Shown here: one piece after another, positions 1 through 8,610 of the stretch
Layout of the letters: every line of letters starts with the position of its first letter
Position numbering within the stretch: the first letter of the stretch is position 1
NCBI GenBank assembly: GCA_002790175.1
Contig: PFUQ01000180.1
Span: 1-21,866 of the forward strand
DNA: 21,866 bases
From: Flavobacteriales bacterium CG_4_9_14_3_um_filter_32_8
Lineage (GTDB): Bacteria > Bacteroidota > Bacteroidia > Flavobacteriales_E > Vicingaceae
Direction of reading: 5' to 3'
The notes under the pieces: generated by a model
The model's input: only the letters and a program-made list of their open reading frames with translations
The model's database searches: none
What the model was told of the DNA's origin: nothing
Program-made: the position numbers and the translations under genes

Positions 1-103
1 TTCGATAGCTTTTTTTTACAAAAATAATATTATTCCCCAACTTTTTTACCTGACCCCTCCAAACGCACAACCTCTTTTCCCCTTCCATTGTCCCCTGTCC
101 CTT

Positions 104-862
104 TCACTTTCTATCAATATAATAGCTGTTCGCTTGAGCTAAAGAAGTTACTACTAAATCGTTGATGCATAAATTTTCCGGAAGTGTGGTTACGTAATAA
201 GTAACAGATGCAATGTCTTCTGCGGTCATTGGTTGGTATCCTTTGTAAACCTGTTTAGCTTGTTCTTTGTTCCCATGAAAACGAACTTCCGAAAATTCTG
301 TTTCTGCTGCACCTGGACAAATCTGAGTAACCTTTATTCCATATTCCAACAAATCCATACGCATTGCTTTAGAAATAGCATCAACAGCATGTTTACTTGC
401 ACAATAAACATTTCCACCTTGGTAAACTTCTTTTCCGGCAGTAGAACCTATATTTATAATATGTCCTTTTTTATTGTTAATCATAATAGGGAAAATGGCT
501 TTTGAAACATATAGCAAGCCCTTAATGTTGGTGTCAATCATTTTGTCCCAATCGTCAAATTTTCCATCTTGTATTTTTCCAAAACCACTAGCTAAACCAG
601 CATTATTAACCAAAACAGCTATGTTTCTCCATTCTTTTGGAAGTGATGTGATTGCAGCGTCCACTTCTTTTTTTATTCTCACATCAAAACACAAGGGAAA
701 AACTTTTACACCATATTTTGAGGAGAGTTTTTTTGAAATAAGCTCCAATCTTTCATTTCTTCTTCCTGTAATGATTACATTATTTCCATTTTTTGCAAAG
801 ATTTCTGCTATTGTTTTTCCAAAACCAGAAGTTGCACCAGTAATAAATATAGTTTTTGACAT
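104..862 (-). CDS. ydfG: YdfG-like short-chain dehydrogenase/reductase
   Basis: Classical SDR with an N-terminal Rossmann fold. It shows the nucleotide-binding motif TGATSGFG (about residues 8-15), the NNAG motif, and the catalytic Ser (IGST) and Tyr-Lys pair (YCASK). The stretches IDTNIKGLLY, INIGSTAG and EFSEVRFHG follow the YdfG subgroup, whose E. coli member is an NADP-dependent 3-hydroxy acid/serine dehydrogenase and malonic semialdehyde reductase. Function in this organism is inferred from that resemblance. The frame extends upstream to a TTG at 880, but ATG at 862 gives MSKTIFITG, the usual distance from the glycine motif, so I chose it (252 aa). It lies 28 bp downstream of the CoA-binding gene on the same strand and is probably cotranscribed with it. 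Confidence 0.88.
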   Translation of the reverse strand: MSKTIFITGATSGFGKTIAEIFAKNGNNVIITGRRNERLELISKKLSSKYGVKVFPLCFDVRIKKEVDAAITSLPKEWRNIAVLVNNAGLASGFGKIQDGKFDDWDKMIDTNIKGLLYVSKAIFPIMINNKKGHIINIGSTAGKEVYQGGNVYCASKHAVDAISKAMRMDLLEYGIKVTQICPGAAETEFSEVRFHGNKEQAKQVYKGYQPMTAEDIASVTYYVTTLPENLCINDLVVTSLAQANSYYIDRK

Positions 863-890
863 GAATAATTTTTTGAACAAATAAAAGTAG

Positions 891-1256
891 TTAATAATTT
901 CCTAACGATAACAACACAAGCGTACAAGCTACTTCAGTTTCAATCCCTTTTTCTTGTGCCATTTTTTCTAATTCAGCGTTTTCAGCTCCAGGATTAAAGA
1001 TAATACGTTTGGGTTTTATTTGATTTAAAATGTAATCATAATAAGGGGGTTGATTTTTTTGCCCTACATAAAGGGTAACCGTATCTACATCTTTAATTAT
1101 GGGGTTATTCAATAAAATTTCGTGTCCTTCAATAGTTCCAGCTTTTAAGCCAATAGGAAAAACTTCATGACCATGATTTGCCAGTTTTACAGTCGCTTTA
1201 TAAGCGTATCTTTCTGGATTGCTGCTTGCACCAAGAATTATAGTTTTTTTCATCAT
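891..1256 (-). CDS. CoA-binding domain protein (YccU-like)
   Basis: A 121-aa single-domain protein matching the CoA_binding_2 / YccU family, a stand-alone Rossmann-type domain like the CoA-binding part of succinyl-CoA synthetase. The N-terminal GASSNPERYAY glycine loop, the central VTLYVG strand and the C-terminal FNPGAEN and CTLVLL stretches are characteristic. The family is widespread but its cellular role is not settled, so I give no reaction. Two adjacent ATG codons (1256 and 1253) could start it. It begins only about 16 bp after the T-tract of the sdhB terminator, leaving little room for a promoter of its own; expression may depend on readthrough or on a promoter inside sdhB. The dehydrogenase gene follows. 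Confidence 0.85.
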   Translation of the reverse strand: MMKKTIILGASSNPERYAYKATVKLANHGHEVFPIGLKAGTIEGHEILLNNPIIKDVDTVTLYVGQKNQPPYYDYILNQIKPKRIIFNPGAENAELEKMAQEKGIETEVACTLVLLSLGNY

Positions 1257-1271
1257 GTTTACATTTACAAT

Positions 1272-1301
1272 AAAAAAGCCCTGACATTTATCGTCAAGGC
1301 T
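1272..1301 (-). terminator. Rho-independent terminator after sdhB
   Basis: Read on the minus strand, AGCCTTGAC and GTCAGGGCT form a 9-bp stem with one G-T pair and a 7-base loop, followed directly by six T's. It sits about 20 bp past the sdhB stop codon and should end the sdhCAB transcript. Because the next gene starts only about 16 bp further on, it may also act as an attenuator. Confidence 0.85.
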
Positions 1302-1322
1302 AAATAATAATTTAAAGTTATT

Positions 1323-2069
1323 CTATTCTGAGGTTAATGAAGCACACATAAATTCTCTATTCATTCTTGCAATGTTTTTTATAGAAATTCCTTTAGGACA
1401 TTCTACCTCGCAAGCTCCAGTATTGGTGCAATTACCAAAACCTTCAGTATCCATCTGAGCAACCATGTTTAACACGCGTTCTGCGGCCTCTACTTTGCCT
1501 TGTGGTAAATATGCAAATTGCGATACTTTTGCAGAAACATATAACATGGCAGAAGCGTTTTTACAAGTAGCTACACAAGCTCCACAACCTATACATTCTG
1601 CTGCATCAAATGCTGCAGCAGCATCTTCTTTAGCAATGGGCATTGCATTCGCTTCTGGAGCACTCCCTGTGTTAAAAGAAGTATAACCTCCAGCTTGTTG
1701 AATACGATCTAAAGCACTTCTGTCAACAACTAAATCTTTAATTACTGGAAAAGCGTTAGCTCTAAATGGTTCAATATAAATGGTTTGTCCATCAGTAAAT
1801 GAACGCATGTATAGCTGACAAGTAGTTACTAATTTTTTTGGACCATGTGCTTCTCCGTTAATATATAAAGAACAAGTACCACAAACCCCTTCCCTACAAT
1901 CATTGTCGAAAGAAATAACATCTTCACCTTTTTCAACCAATTGTTGGTTTAATGCATCTAGCATTTCTAAAAAAGAAGTGTCTGATGAAATATCTTTAAC
2001 TTTATATTCTTGTTGACTTCCTTTAGCGGTGGCATTTTCTTGTCGCCATATTTTTAATGTAAAATCCAT
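1323..2069 (-). CDS. sdhB: Succinate dehydrogenase/fumarate reductase iron-sulfur subunit
   Basis: Electron-transfer subunit of complex II, passing electrons between the flavoprotein and the quinone site through three iron-sulfur clusters. The [2Fe-2S] cluster ligands are in CREGVCGTC plus a Cys 17 residues later, in the N-terminal ferredoxin domain. The C-terminal domain holds the [4Fe-4S]/[3Fe-4S] ligand sets CIGCGACVATC, CTNTGAC and ECPKG. Length (248 aa) is normal for the class. The frame opens at TTG 2078, but ATG at 2069 (MDFTLKIW) is the better start and matches how the family begins. It follows sdhA by about 76 bp and is the last gene before the terminator. Confidence 0.96.
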   Translation of the reverse strand: MDFTLKIWRQENATAKGSQQEYKVKDISSDTSFLEMLDALNQQLVEKGEDVISFDNDCREGVCGTCSLYINGEAHGPKKLVTTCQLYMRSFTDGQTIYIEPFRANAFPVIKDLVVDRSALDRIQQAGGYTSFNTGSAPEANAMPIAKEDAAAAFDAAECIGCGACVATCKNASAMLYVSAKVSQFAYLPQGKVEAAERVLNMVAQMDTEGFGNCTNTGACEVECPKGISIKNIARMNREFMCASLTSE

Positions 2070-2145
2070 ATTTTTCAATTTGAAAATTGAACAATTGCTT
2101 TAAGTAGTATTTTGCCAAAAATTATCACCTAAAACAATGGCTATT

Positions 2146-4086
2146 TTATTTATAATTACGTTGTTTTAATTCGATAGCATTAAAAGTAAGCTCTTCTTTA
2201 TGCAGGGTAGGTTGATTTCCTTCTCCAGTATATTGCCAAGCCGACACATACTTATAGTCATTATCATTACGTTTTGCTTCGTTTTCTTCGGTTTGTGATT
2301 CTTCCCTGAAGTGAGCACCGCATGATTCATTTCTATTTAATGCATCAATTGCAATTAATTCTGCTAATTCTAAAAAGTCGGCAACACGAATTGCTTTTTC
2401 TAATTCGTTGTTCATTTGGTCTGCTTTTCCTGTAACTTTTACATCTTTCCAAAAGTTTTCACGAATGGTTTTAATTTCAGCAATTGCTTCATTTAATCCT
2501 TTTTCATTTCTAGATAAACCTACTTTGTCCCACATCAACAATCCTAGTTTTTTGTGGAAATAATCAACACTTTTTGTTCCTTTTATATCGAATAATTTTT
2601 TTATTAAATTATTGGCATCGATTTCTGCTTTTTCAAATTCAGGTGTATTGGTATTGATTGGTCCGGTGTGGATGTCGTTGGCTAAATAATTTGAAATAGT
2701 TGCTGGTAAAACAAAATATCCATCACATAAACATTGCATTAATGAAGAAGCTCCTAAACGATTGGCTCCGTGGTCGGAGAAATTAGCTTCTCCAATGGCG
2801 TATAAACCAGGAATGGTAGTCATGGTTTCATAATCTACCCAAATGCCGCCCATAGAATAGTGGGAAGCTGGATAAATCATCATTGGTGTATAGTAGGGGT
2901 TGTCTCCAGTAATGTTTTCGTACATATCAAACAAATTACCATAACGCTCTCTTATTGTTTTATCTCCTAAACGATTGATAGCATCTTGAAAATCTAGATA
3001 AACAGCAAAACCAGTTTTGTTGACACCATAACCAGCATCACAACGTTCTTTTGCTGCTCTTGAAGCCACGTCTCGTGGCACCAAATTACCAAAAGCAGGA
3101 TAACGTCTTTCCAAATAATAATCTCTATTTTCTTCTGAAATTTGAGTAGGTTTTAATTTACCTTCACGAATTGCCTTTACATCTTCAATATTTTTTGGAA
3201 CCCATATTCTTCCATCATTTCTCAATGATTCTGACATTAAGGTTAATTTGCTTTGAAGTTCGCCAGAAACAGGAATACATGTTGGATGAATTTGACAGAA
3301 ACAAGGATTAGCAAAATAAGCCCCCTTTTTATAGGTTTTCCATGCTGCTGTTGCATTACAAGCCATTGCGTTGGTAGATAAATAATAAACATTAGCATAA
3401 CCTCCAGTAGCAATAACTACAGCGTGAGCACCAAATCGCTCTATTTTTCCAGTAACTAAATCTCGTGTAATAATACCCCTAGCTTTTCCGTCAACCACCA
3501 CCACATCAATCATTTCGTGACGATTGTATGACTTTACTTTGCCAGCTTTTATTTGACGATTCATAGAACTGTAGGCTCCTAACAACAGTTGTTGGCCTGT
3601 TGCTCCTGAAGCGTAAAAAGTTCTTGAAACTTGTGCTCCTCCAAATGAACGGTTAGCCAAAGTGCCACCATATTCTCTGGCAAAAGGAACACCTTGTGCC
3701 ACACATTGATCAATAATATTGCCGCTTAATTCTGCCAAACGATAAACATTTTCTTCTCGGGCTCTATAATCGCCACCTTTAACGGTATCATAAAATAAAC
3801 GATAATCACTATCATTATCGTTTTGATAATTTTTTGAAGCGTTTATTCCTCCTTGAGCCGCAATAGAATGAGCTCTACGAGGACTATCTTGAAAGTAGAA
3901 TGCTTTTACATTATAACCTGCCTCTCCAAGAGTTGCAGCAGCAGCACCGCCAGCCAATCCAGTCCCAACGATAATAACATCAAGTTTTCTTCTATTTGAA
4001 GGGTTAACTAAATTGGAATGAGATTTATAGTTTTCCCATTTTCTATCTATTGTTCCTTCCGGAATTTTTGAATCTAATTTTGTCAT
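2146..4086 (-). CDS. sdhA: Succinate dehydrogenase/fumarate reductase flavoprotein subunit
   Basis: Catalytic subunit of complex II, interconverting succinate and fumarate with a covalently bound FAD on the inner face of the membrane. The dinucleotide-binding GTGLAGG motif starts near residue 41. His73, in RRAHSIAAQGGIN, is the expected covalent FAD attachment site. HPTCIP, the SHYSMGG segment and the GEANFSDHGANRLG segment are family hallmarks of the active site and FAD pocket. At 646 aa it belongs to the long subgroup found with a single di-haem cytochrome b subunit, as in Bacillus and Wolinella. ATG 4086 lies 22 bp after the sdhC stop, so the three genes form one operon. Sequence alone does not say whether the complex works mainly as dehydrogenase or reductase. 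Confidence 0.97.
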   Translation of the reverse strand: MTKLDSKIPEGTIDRKWENYKSHSNLVNPSNRRKLDVIIVGTGLAGGAAAATLGEAGYNVKAFYFQDSPRRAHSIAAQGGINASKNYQNDNDSDYRLFYDTVKGGDYRAREENVYRLAELSGNIIDQCVAQGVPFAREYGGTLANRSFGGAQVSRTFYASGATGQQLLLGAYSSMNRQIKAGKVKSYNRHEMIDVVVVDGKARGIITRDLVTGKIERFGAHAVVIATGGYANVYYLSTNAMACNATAAWKTYKKGAYFANPCFCQIHPTCIPVSGELQSKLTLMSESLRNDGRIWVPKNIEDVKAIREGKLKPTQISEENRDYYLERRYPAFGNLVPRDVASRAAKERCDAGYGVNKTGFAVYLDFQDAINRLGDKTIRERYGNLFDMYENITGDNPYYTPMMIYPASHYSMGGIWVDYETMTTIPGLYAIGEANFSDHGANRLGASSLMQCLCDGYFVLPATISNYLANDIHTGPINTNTPEFEKAEIDANNLIKKLFDIKGTKSVDYFHKKLGLLMWDKVGLSRNEKGLNEAIAEIKTIRENFWKDVKVTGKADQMNNELEKAIRVADFLELAELIAIDALNRNESCGAHFREESQTEENEAKRNDNDYKYVSAWQYTGEGNQPTLHKEELTFNAIELKQRNYK

Positions 4087-4108
4087 GATATTAAATCAAT
4101 TTATTTAC

Positions 4109-4768
4109 CTAAACATTAAAAAAATGGAACAGTGCAATTGAAGAAAAACCAACAGCAACCACTATGCAGAACAAAACACTTGCTCCCTTTATTATTGGAT
4201 TATATTTTTTATGATTAAGACCTAATGTTTGAAATGCAGATTGAAAACCGTGGTTTAAATGAATGCCTAAAACGATAAAGGCAAACACATACAAGCCAAC
4301 AAATAAAGGTTGTGAAAACACCGCCAATAACAAATCATAATCACTAGGTAAACCACCCAATTCATTAAATTTAATTTCTATAAAAAAATCTTTAATGTGG
4401 AGCACAAGAAATAACAAAATAAGTATGCCTGTAATAATCATACTTCTTGAGGAAAAAGATGAATTTGCACCAGGATTATTATGGGTATATTTTACAGAAC
4501 GAGCAGCATTGTTTTGAATAGTTAATCGAATACCCATAATGATATGGATAATAAAACCCAATGCTAATACATACTGCATTATTTGTATGAATGGGTTGGT
4601 CGCCATAAAATGTGATCCTGCATTAAATAATGCTCTACCATCCCAACATAAGCCCAAACTAAAAGCATTAATTAATAAATGAATAACGATAAAAGTTATT
4701 AAGAATAAACCAGAGAGTGACATAACAAACTTTCTGCCAATCGAACCACTAAAAATTCCTTTGCTCAT
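4109..4768 (-). CDS. sdhC: Succinate dehydrogenase cytochrome b subunit
   Basis: Membrane anchor of complex II, of the single-subunit b558 type. Five hydrophobic segments are visible at about residues 13-33, 60-82, 108-126, 152-172 and 194-216, with histidines in or beside them (His30, His75, His124, His170) that are candidate ligands for two b haems. This agrees with the absence of a separate sdhD. At 219 aa it has normal length. It is first in the operon and is read from the consensus promoter about 30-60 bp upstream. Confidence 0.93.
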   Translation of the reverse strand: MSKGIFSGSIGRKFVMSLSGLFLITFIVIHLLINAFSLGLCWDGRALFNAGSHFMATNPFIQIMQYVLALGFIIHIIMGIRLTIQNNAARSVKYTHNNPGANSSFSSRSMIITGILILLFLVLHIKDFFIEIKFNELGGLPSDYDLLLAVFSQPLFVGLYVFAFIVLGIHLNHGFQSAFQTLGLNHKKYNPIIKGASVLFCIVVAVGFSSIALFHFFNV

Positions 4769-4799
4769 TGTTTTTTGTTTTCAGATATAAAAAGAAATA

Positions 4800-4829
4800 C
4801 AAATGTAGAACTTGAAAATTAGGAAGCAA
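4800..4829 (-). promoter_or_regulatory. Bacteroidota-type promoter for sdhCAB
   Basis: On the minus strand there is a -33 element TTG (4829-4827), a spacer of exactly 19 bp and a -7 element TACATTTG (4807-4800). This fits the TTG-19-TAnnTTTG pattern known for the primary sigma factor of Bacteroidota. It would start transcription near 4793, giving a leader of about 25 bases before the sdhC ATG. Confidence 0.7.
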
Positions 4830-4949
4830 TGATTATTATCAGTTTTTTTGAATAAAAAATCGTAAAAAATAATACAACAACCAAAAAACTAGTTGCTCGT
4901 AGAAATATAATTAATATTGGTTTAAACTTTACTTTCATATCGTTCTTCG

Positions 4950-4957
4950 TATCTTTG
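4950..4957 (+). promoter_or_regulatory. Candidate -7 promoter box (IPExxxVDY-pyk)
   Basis: TATCTTTG matches the Bacteroidota -7 consensus TAnnTTTG and lies 18 bp before the ATG at 4975. No TTG is found at the expected -33 distance, so only half of the promoter is supported. Confidence 0.45.
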
Positions 4958-4974
4958 CTTTTTGTTTTAGTTAA

Positions 4975-5403
4975 ATGGCAAAACTTTTATTAAGCCTCGA
5001 TGAAGAGTATGATTTTTTATTAATTGGTATTAGTTGCCACGCAAAAGATTATCGATTATGCTGGGAGCTTAATAAGCTGCTAAATTTTGATTTAACAAGA
5101 GCAAATGACCTAGAAATAATCACGAATAATCGGAACAAAAAAAATGAAATCAATAGTTATTCTTTTTATGAATATGGTGATGAAGAATATTATTTAGACT
5201 ATTATCTAATTGCTAATCGTGGCAATCATGCTTACTTGATTCCTGAACAAAAAAAAGTTGACTTTTTTTTAATGATTAAAGGGAATTTATCGGAACAAAA
5301 TTTAAAAAAGCTTTTAATAAATATCAATTCATTATCATTGGTATTAACCTCTTTTACAATCAATCCCAATGAATTAAAATCAAAACAAAATTTAATTATA
5401 TAA
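4975..5403 (+). CDS. IPExxxVDY family protein
   Basis: A 142-aa protein of the Bacteroidota-specific IPExxxVDY family, named for a conserved motif that appears here as IPEQKKVDF near residues 89-97 (Phe replaces the final Tyr). It has no signal peptide or membrane segment and is rich in Asn, Tyr and acidic residues. Its biochemical role is unknown. The stop codon overlaps the pyruvate kinase start by one base (TAATG), so the two are translationally coupled. Their coupling suggests a link to pyruvate kinase or glycolytic control, but that is inference. Confidence 0.85.
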   Translation: MAKLLLSLDEEYDFLLIGISCHAKDYRLCWELNKLLNFDLTRANDLEIITNNRNKKNEINSYSFYEYGDEEYYLDYYLIANRGNHAYLIPEQKKVDFFLMIKGNLSEQNLKKLLININSLSLVLTSFTINPNELKSKQNLII

Positions 5404-6830
5404 TGGACTATCGAAAAACAAAAATAGTTGCAACCCTTGGACCAGCTACTTCCACCAAAGAAATGCTAAAAAAAATAATAAAAACAGGGGTAAATGTCTG
5501 TCGTGTTAATTTTTCACATGGCTCTTATGAAGACCATAAAAAGGTAATTAATTATATTAATGAAATAAATACAGAAGAACACCTTTTTACAGCAATTTTA
5601 GCAGATTTACAAGGACCTAAAATAAGGGTCGGAGAAATTAAAAATAAATCCATTAATGTCGTTGTTGGACAAGAAATAACTTTTACTTCAACGCCTTGTG
5701 TTGGTGATGAAAAAAAAGTTTACATCAGTTATCAAAATTTTCCAAAAGACGTTTCTCCTGGCGAAACCATTTTGTTAGACGATGGCAAGCTAAACTTTAC
5801 CATAAAAAGTACGAATAGAAAAGATAAAGTTGTTGCAATTGTTAAGTATGGAGGAGTATTATCTTCTAACAAGGGAGTAAACTTACCCAACACAAAAATT
5901 TCTCTTCCTTGTTTAACGGAAAAAGATTTAAAGGATTTACAATTTGCCTTAAAAATGAAGGTTTCTTGGATTGGACTTTCTTTTGTTAGAAGTGCTAATG
6001 ATATATTAGAATTAAAAAAATTAATTACGAAAGCAAAAAGTCCAGCCAAGGTTGTTGCGAAAATTGAAAAACCAGAAGCAATTGCCGCTATTGATGAAAT
6101 TATTAAAGCTACCGATGCCGTTATGGTTGCAAGAGGAGATTTAGGCGTTGAAATCCCTTTTCACCAAGTGCCTTTAATTCAAAAAATGATTGTTAAAAAA
6201 AGCATGAAAGCCGCCAAACCAGTCATAATAGCAACACAAATGATGGAGAGTATGATTGAGAATGCCACTCCTACACGAGCTGAGGTAAATGATGTTGCCA
6301 ACGCTGTTTTAGATGGAGCTGATGCTGTGATGTTAAGTGGCGAAACTTCAGTAGGTAAATATCCAGTTGAAGTAATAAAAGCAATGACGAGCATTATTAA
6401 TGATGTAGAAAATGATGAATCGTTATATTATTTTGAATATGCACCCGAGGTTGCACATATCAATCGATTTATTACAGATAATGTTTGTTATAATTCATGC
6501 AGCTTAGCAAAAAGGGTTGGGGCCAAAGGAGTTGTAACGATGACATTTTCGGGATATACTGGTTTTAAAGTTGCTAGTTTTAGACCAAAAGCTTCTATTT
6601 TTGTTTTTACTGGAAACAAAGCTATTTTAAGTATGTTAAGTTTGGTTTGGGGAGTTAAGGTTTTTTATTATGATAAGTTTGTAAGTACTGATGATACCAT
6701 TAACGACATTAAAAACAGGCTTAAAAAAGAAAAATGGGTTAAAAAGAACGATATTATTGTTAACATTGCCAGTATGCCTATTTCAGAAAAAGGACAATCG
6801 AATATGATGAAGTTAAGTTATATTGAATGA
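5403..6830 (+). CDS. pyk: Pyruvate kinase
   Basis: Catalyses the last step of glycolysis, phosphoenolpyruvate plus ADP to pyruvate plus ATP, in the cytoplasm. The N-terminal TLGPATS and the VCRVNFSHG segment (Arg34, Asn36, Ser38 region) bind phosphate and potassium. KIEKPEA near residue 220 contains the catalytic Lys and a metal-binding Glu. VMVARGDLGVEIP near 240 and IATQMMESM are further active-site signatures. A beta-barrel B domain lies between about residues 70 and 170, and a C-terminal regulatory domain from about 350. The 475-aa length is normal. It is the second gene of a two-gene unit and is followed by a strong terminator. Confidence 0.97.
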   Translation: MDYRKTKIVATLGPATSTKEMLKKIIKTGVNVCRVNFSHGSYEDHKKVINYINEINTEEHLFTAILADLQGPKIRVGEIKNKSINVVVGQEITFTSTPCVGDEKKVYISYQNFPKDVSPGETILLDDGKLNFTIKSTNRKDKVVAIVKYGGVLSSNKGVNLPNTKISLPCLTEKDLKDLQFALKMKVSWIGLSFVRSANDILELKKLITKAKSPAKVVAKIEKPEAIAAIDEIIKATDAVMVARGDLGVEIPFHQVPLIQKMIVKKSMKAAKPVIIATQMMESMIENATPTRAEVNDVANAVLDGADAVMLSGETSVGKYPVEVIKAMTSIINDVENDESLYYFEYAPEVAHINRFITDNVCYNSCSLAKRVGAKGVVTMTFSGYTGFKVASFRPKASIFVFTGNKAILSMLSLVWGVKVFYYDKFVSTDDTINDIKNRLKKEKWVKKNDIIVNIASMPISEKGQSNMMKLSYIE

Positions 6831-6852
6831 GAAAAATAGTAGTTGGAAAAAT

Positions 6853-6886
6853 AAAAAACCGAAGAACAATATTCTTCGGTTTTTTT
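6853..6886. terminator. Bidirectional terminator between pyk and the T9SS gene
   Basis: CCGAAGAA (6859-6866) pairs with TTCTTCGG (6872-6879) across a 5-base loop. The stem is flanked by six A's on one side and seven T's on the other, so it works as a rho-independent terminator on both strands. It ends pyk transcripts and, on the other strand, those of the convergent gene ending at 6909. Confidence 0.88.
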
Positions 6887-6908
6887 ATAAAACATAAAAT
6901 TTAATAAA

Positions 6909-8036
6909 CTATTTTGCAACAATAAACTTACTGCTATGAAGTATTTTTCCATTTACATCAAATATGTGATAGAAATAAATTCCATCAGCAAAATCAGCAA
7001 CTGAAAGTGTTAATTTTTTAGTGTTAAAAATAGATGTTGCAATTAATTTTCCTGAAACATCTAAAACATCAATTCTATTGTTGTTTGATAAACTGGTTTC
7101 AAAAGTAATTTCATGATTTGCAGGACTTGGGTAAGCAGCAACTCCAGAAACAGTTTTAACTTGTTCTTGAACACCAACAGTAGGGGTTGATTTTTGCCAA
7201 TCAATATTGTTAACATTTCCATTAGCTTCATAATCCATTTCTACTAAAGGAAATTTTGAAGATGGATCGTTGGTCCACCATCTTGCAGTTCTTATGGTAT
7301 CATAAGCAATATCAGCAACAGGAAATCCTAATCCAGTAAGAACTGCAACTGTAGTTGGACTAATAATTGACCAAACCCCAGCTTCTAATTGCCAAGTGGT
7401 ATCAATATCTTCTTCGTAAATAATTTGTCTTAATGATGGAAATGTTCCAAAAGGAGTTGTAACATTCCCCCAACCATCAATATTACTAGTTAAATCTACT
7501 GCACGAGTAACTTTTAAGGAATCAATCACTCCTTGTGGTCCAGGACCATCTAAGTCTTGACCAATTGGAAAAGCAACTAATTTTCCATTCCAAACCCCAT
7601 TAAAATTGGTGCCCATTGTTGAAGGGAAAGTAATAACGGTAGAATAAATAGGAATATTAATTAATTGTCCGTTTTGATATTGAGACATACCAACAACAAA
7701 TAAACCTGCAGAATTTTTAGTTAAAAAAGTCCAAGCACTATCTTGTTTGGTATCAGACATTCCAATATTTGCAAGAGGATAATTGGCACTACCAGGAAGT
7801 GGGGTTGGATTTTGAAAGAAAGAAGTATCCAATCCATCTTGGTTAAGGGTAGAAAAGTTCCAGATTTGACTAGCTCCTCCCGATCCAATAGTTATTGCTC
7901 CAGAAATGGTGTCATATGCTTGTTCAACAACACTTCCAGCTCCGACAACATCTGTGTCTTAAATAGTAATTTGTGCTTGCGTGCTGAATATCCCAACACT
8001 TGTAAGCATTAAAAAAGAAAGTAATTTTTTTTTCAT
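6909..8036 (-). pseudogene. T9SS-exported protein interrupted by an in-frame stop
   Basis: Read from ATG 8036, the frame begins with a clean signal peptide (MKKKLLSFLMLTSVGIFSTQ, cut near AQ) and meets TAA at 7961-7959 as codon 26. The same frame then continues without further stops to 6909, 376 codons in all. The final ~75 residues are a T9SS type A sorting domain (YPSPANHEITFE, DVSGKLI, ADGIYFYHI, KFIVAK), which directs outer-membrane translocation in Bacteroidota. The middle part is not a family I recognise. A usable restart with a signal peptide does not exist after the stop: the first possible start, TTG 7832, falls inside the mature protein. One base change (for example TCA or TTA to TAA) would explain it. 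A sequencing error is possible. It has its own plausible promoter and terminator. Confidence 0.75.
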
Positions 8037-8061
8037 AATAGTTAGTTTTAAAATTAAAAAA

Positions 8062-8092
8062 CTAAAGTACACTATATTTTTATGACTCACAA
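8062..8092 (-). promoter_or_regulatory. Candidate promoter of the interrupted T9SS gene
   Basis: On the minus strand, TTG (8092-8090) is followed after 20 bp by TACTTTAG (8069-8062), one mismatch from TAnnTTTG. The box lies about 25 bp before the ATG at 8036. The fit is reasonable but not exact. Confidence 0.4.
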
Positions 8093-8196
8093 AAAGTTGC
8101 CATAAAATAAACAGAATTCATAAATCAAGTTAATATTTATTAGGATACAATTGTAACTTACTTTAACCCTCCAACTTTTTACAATTAAATATTTAA

Positions 8197-8204
8197 TACT
8201 TTTG
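8197..8204 (+). promoter_or_regulatory. Candidate -7 promoter box at rbfA
   Basis: TACTTTTG matches the -7 consensus TAnnTTTG and ends only four bases before the rbfA ATG at 8209. If used, the transcript would begin at or next to the start codon and be leaderless. No TTG is at the proper upstream distance. Confidence 0.35.
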
Positions 8205-8208
8205 TTTT

Positions 8209-8547
8209 ATGAGTACGATAAGACAAAACAAAGTAACACGATTGTTACAAAAAGAAATTAGTACTATTTTTCAGTTAAATTCTGCCAACTGGTTTCCTAA
8301 TACCATGGTTACGGTTACAGTAGTTCGAGTATCTCCCGATTTTAGTTTTGCTAAGGTTTATTTAAGTGTATTTGGAAAAATGGAACCAAAGGAGTGTGTT
8401 GATTTAATAACCGCTCATTCTAAAATGGTGAGAGGAGAATTAGGAAATAGAATAAAAAATCAGTTAAGAATTACTCCAGAATTGGCTTTTTATATTGACG
8501 ACTCTTTAGATTATGCAGAAGAAATTGACGAGTTGCTTAAAAAATGA
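8209..8547 (+). CDS. rbfA: 30S ribosome-binding factor A
   Basis: RbfA is a small KH-fold protein that binds immature 30S subunits and helps mature the 5' end of 16S rRNA; it matters for growth at low temperature. The N-terminal RQNKVTRLLQKEISTIF helix, the VTVVRVSPDFSFAKVYLSVF strand pair and the C-terminal LRITPELAFYIDDSLDYAEEID segment follow the family throughout. At 112 aa it is of typical bacterial size. It is 63 bp upstream of the permease gene on the same strand and probably shares its transcript. Confidence 0.94.
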   Translation: MSTIRQNKVTRLLQKEISTIFQLNSANWFPNTMVTVTVVRVSPDFSFAKVYLSVFGKMEPKECVDLITAHSKMVRGELGNRIKNQLRITPELAFYIDDSLDYAEEIDELLKK

Positions 8548-8610
8548 TTATTTTCTGATGAATTGTTACTATTAAAAAACACTTATTAATCACTAAATAA
8601 TAATCAATTA

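Noticed and set aside
1..88. Open minus-strand frame starting MEGEKRLCVW at 88 and running off the window edge
   Set aside because: Only about 29 codons are visible, composition is low-complexity purine-rich and no family resemblance is seen; not enough to call a partial gene.
6909..7832. A 307-aa gene starting at TTG 7832
   Set aside because: The TTG is an internal Leu codon of a longer frame that begins with a signal peptide at 8036; calling the short form would hide the interruption.
7959..7961. TAA as a recoded sense codon
   Set aside because: TAA recoding for selenocysteine or pyrrolysine is not known, and other genes here use TAA normally as stop.
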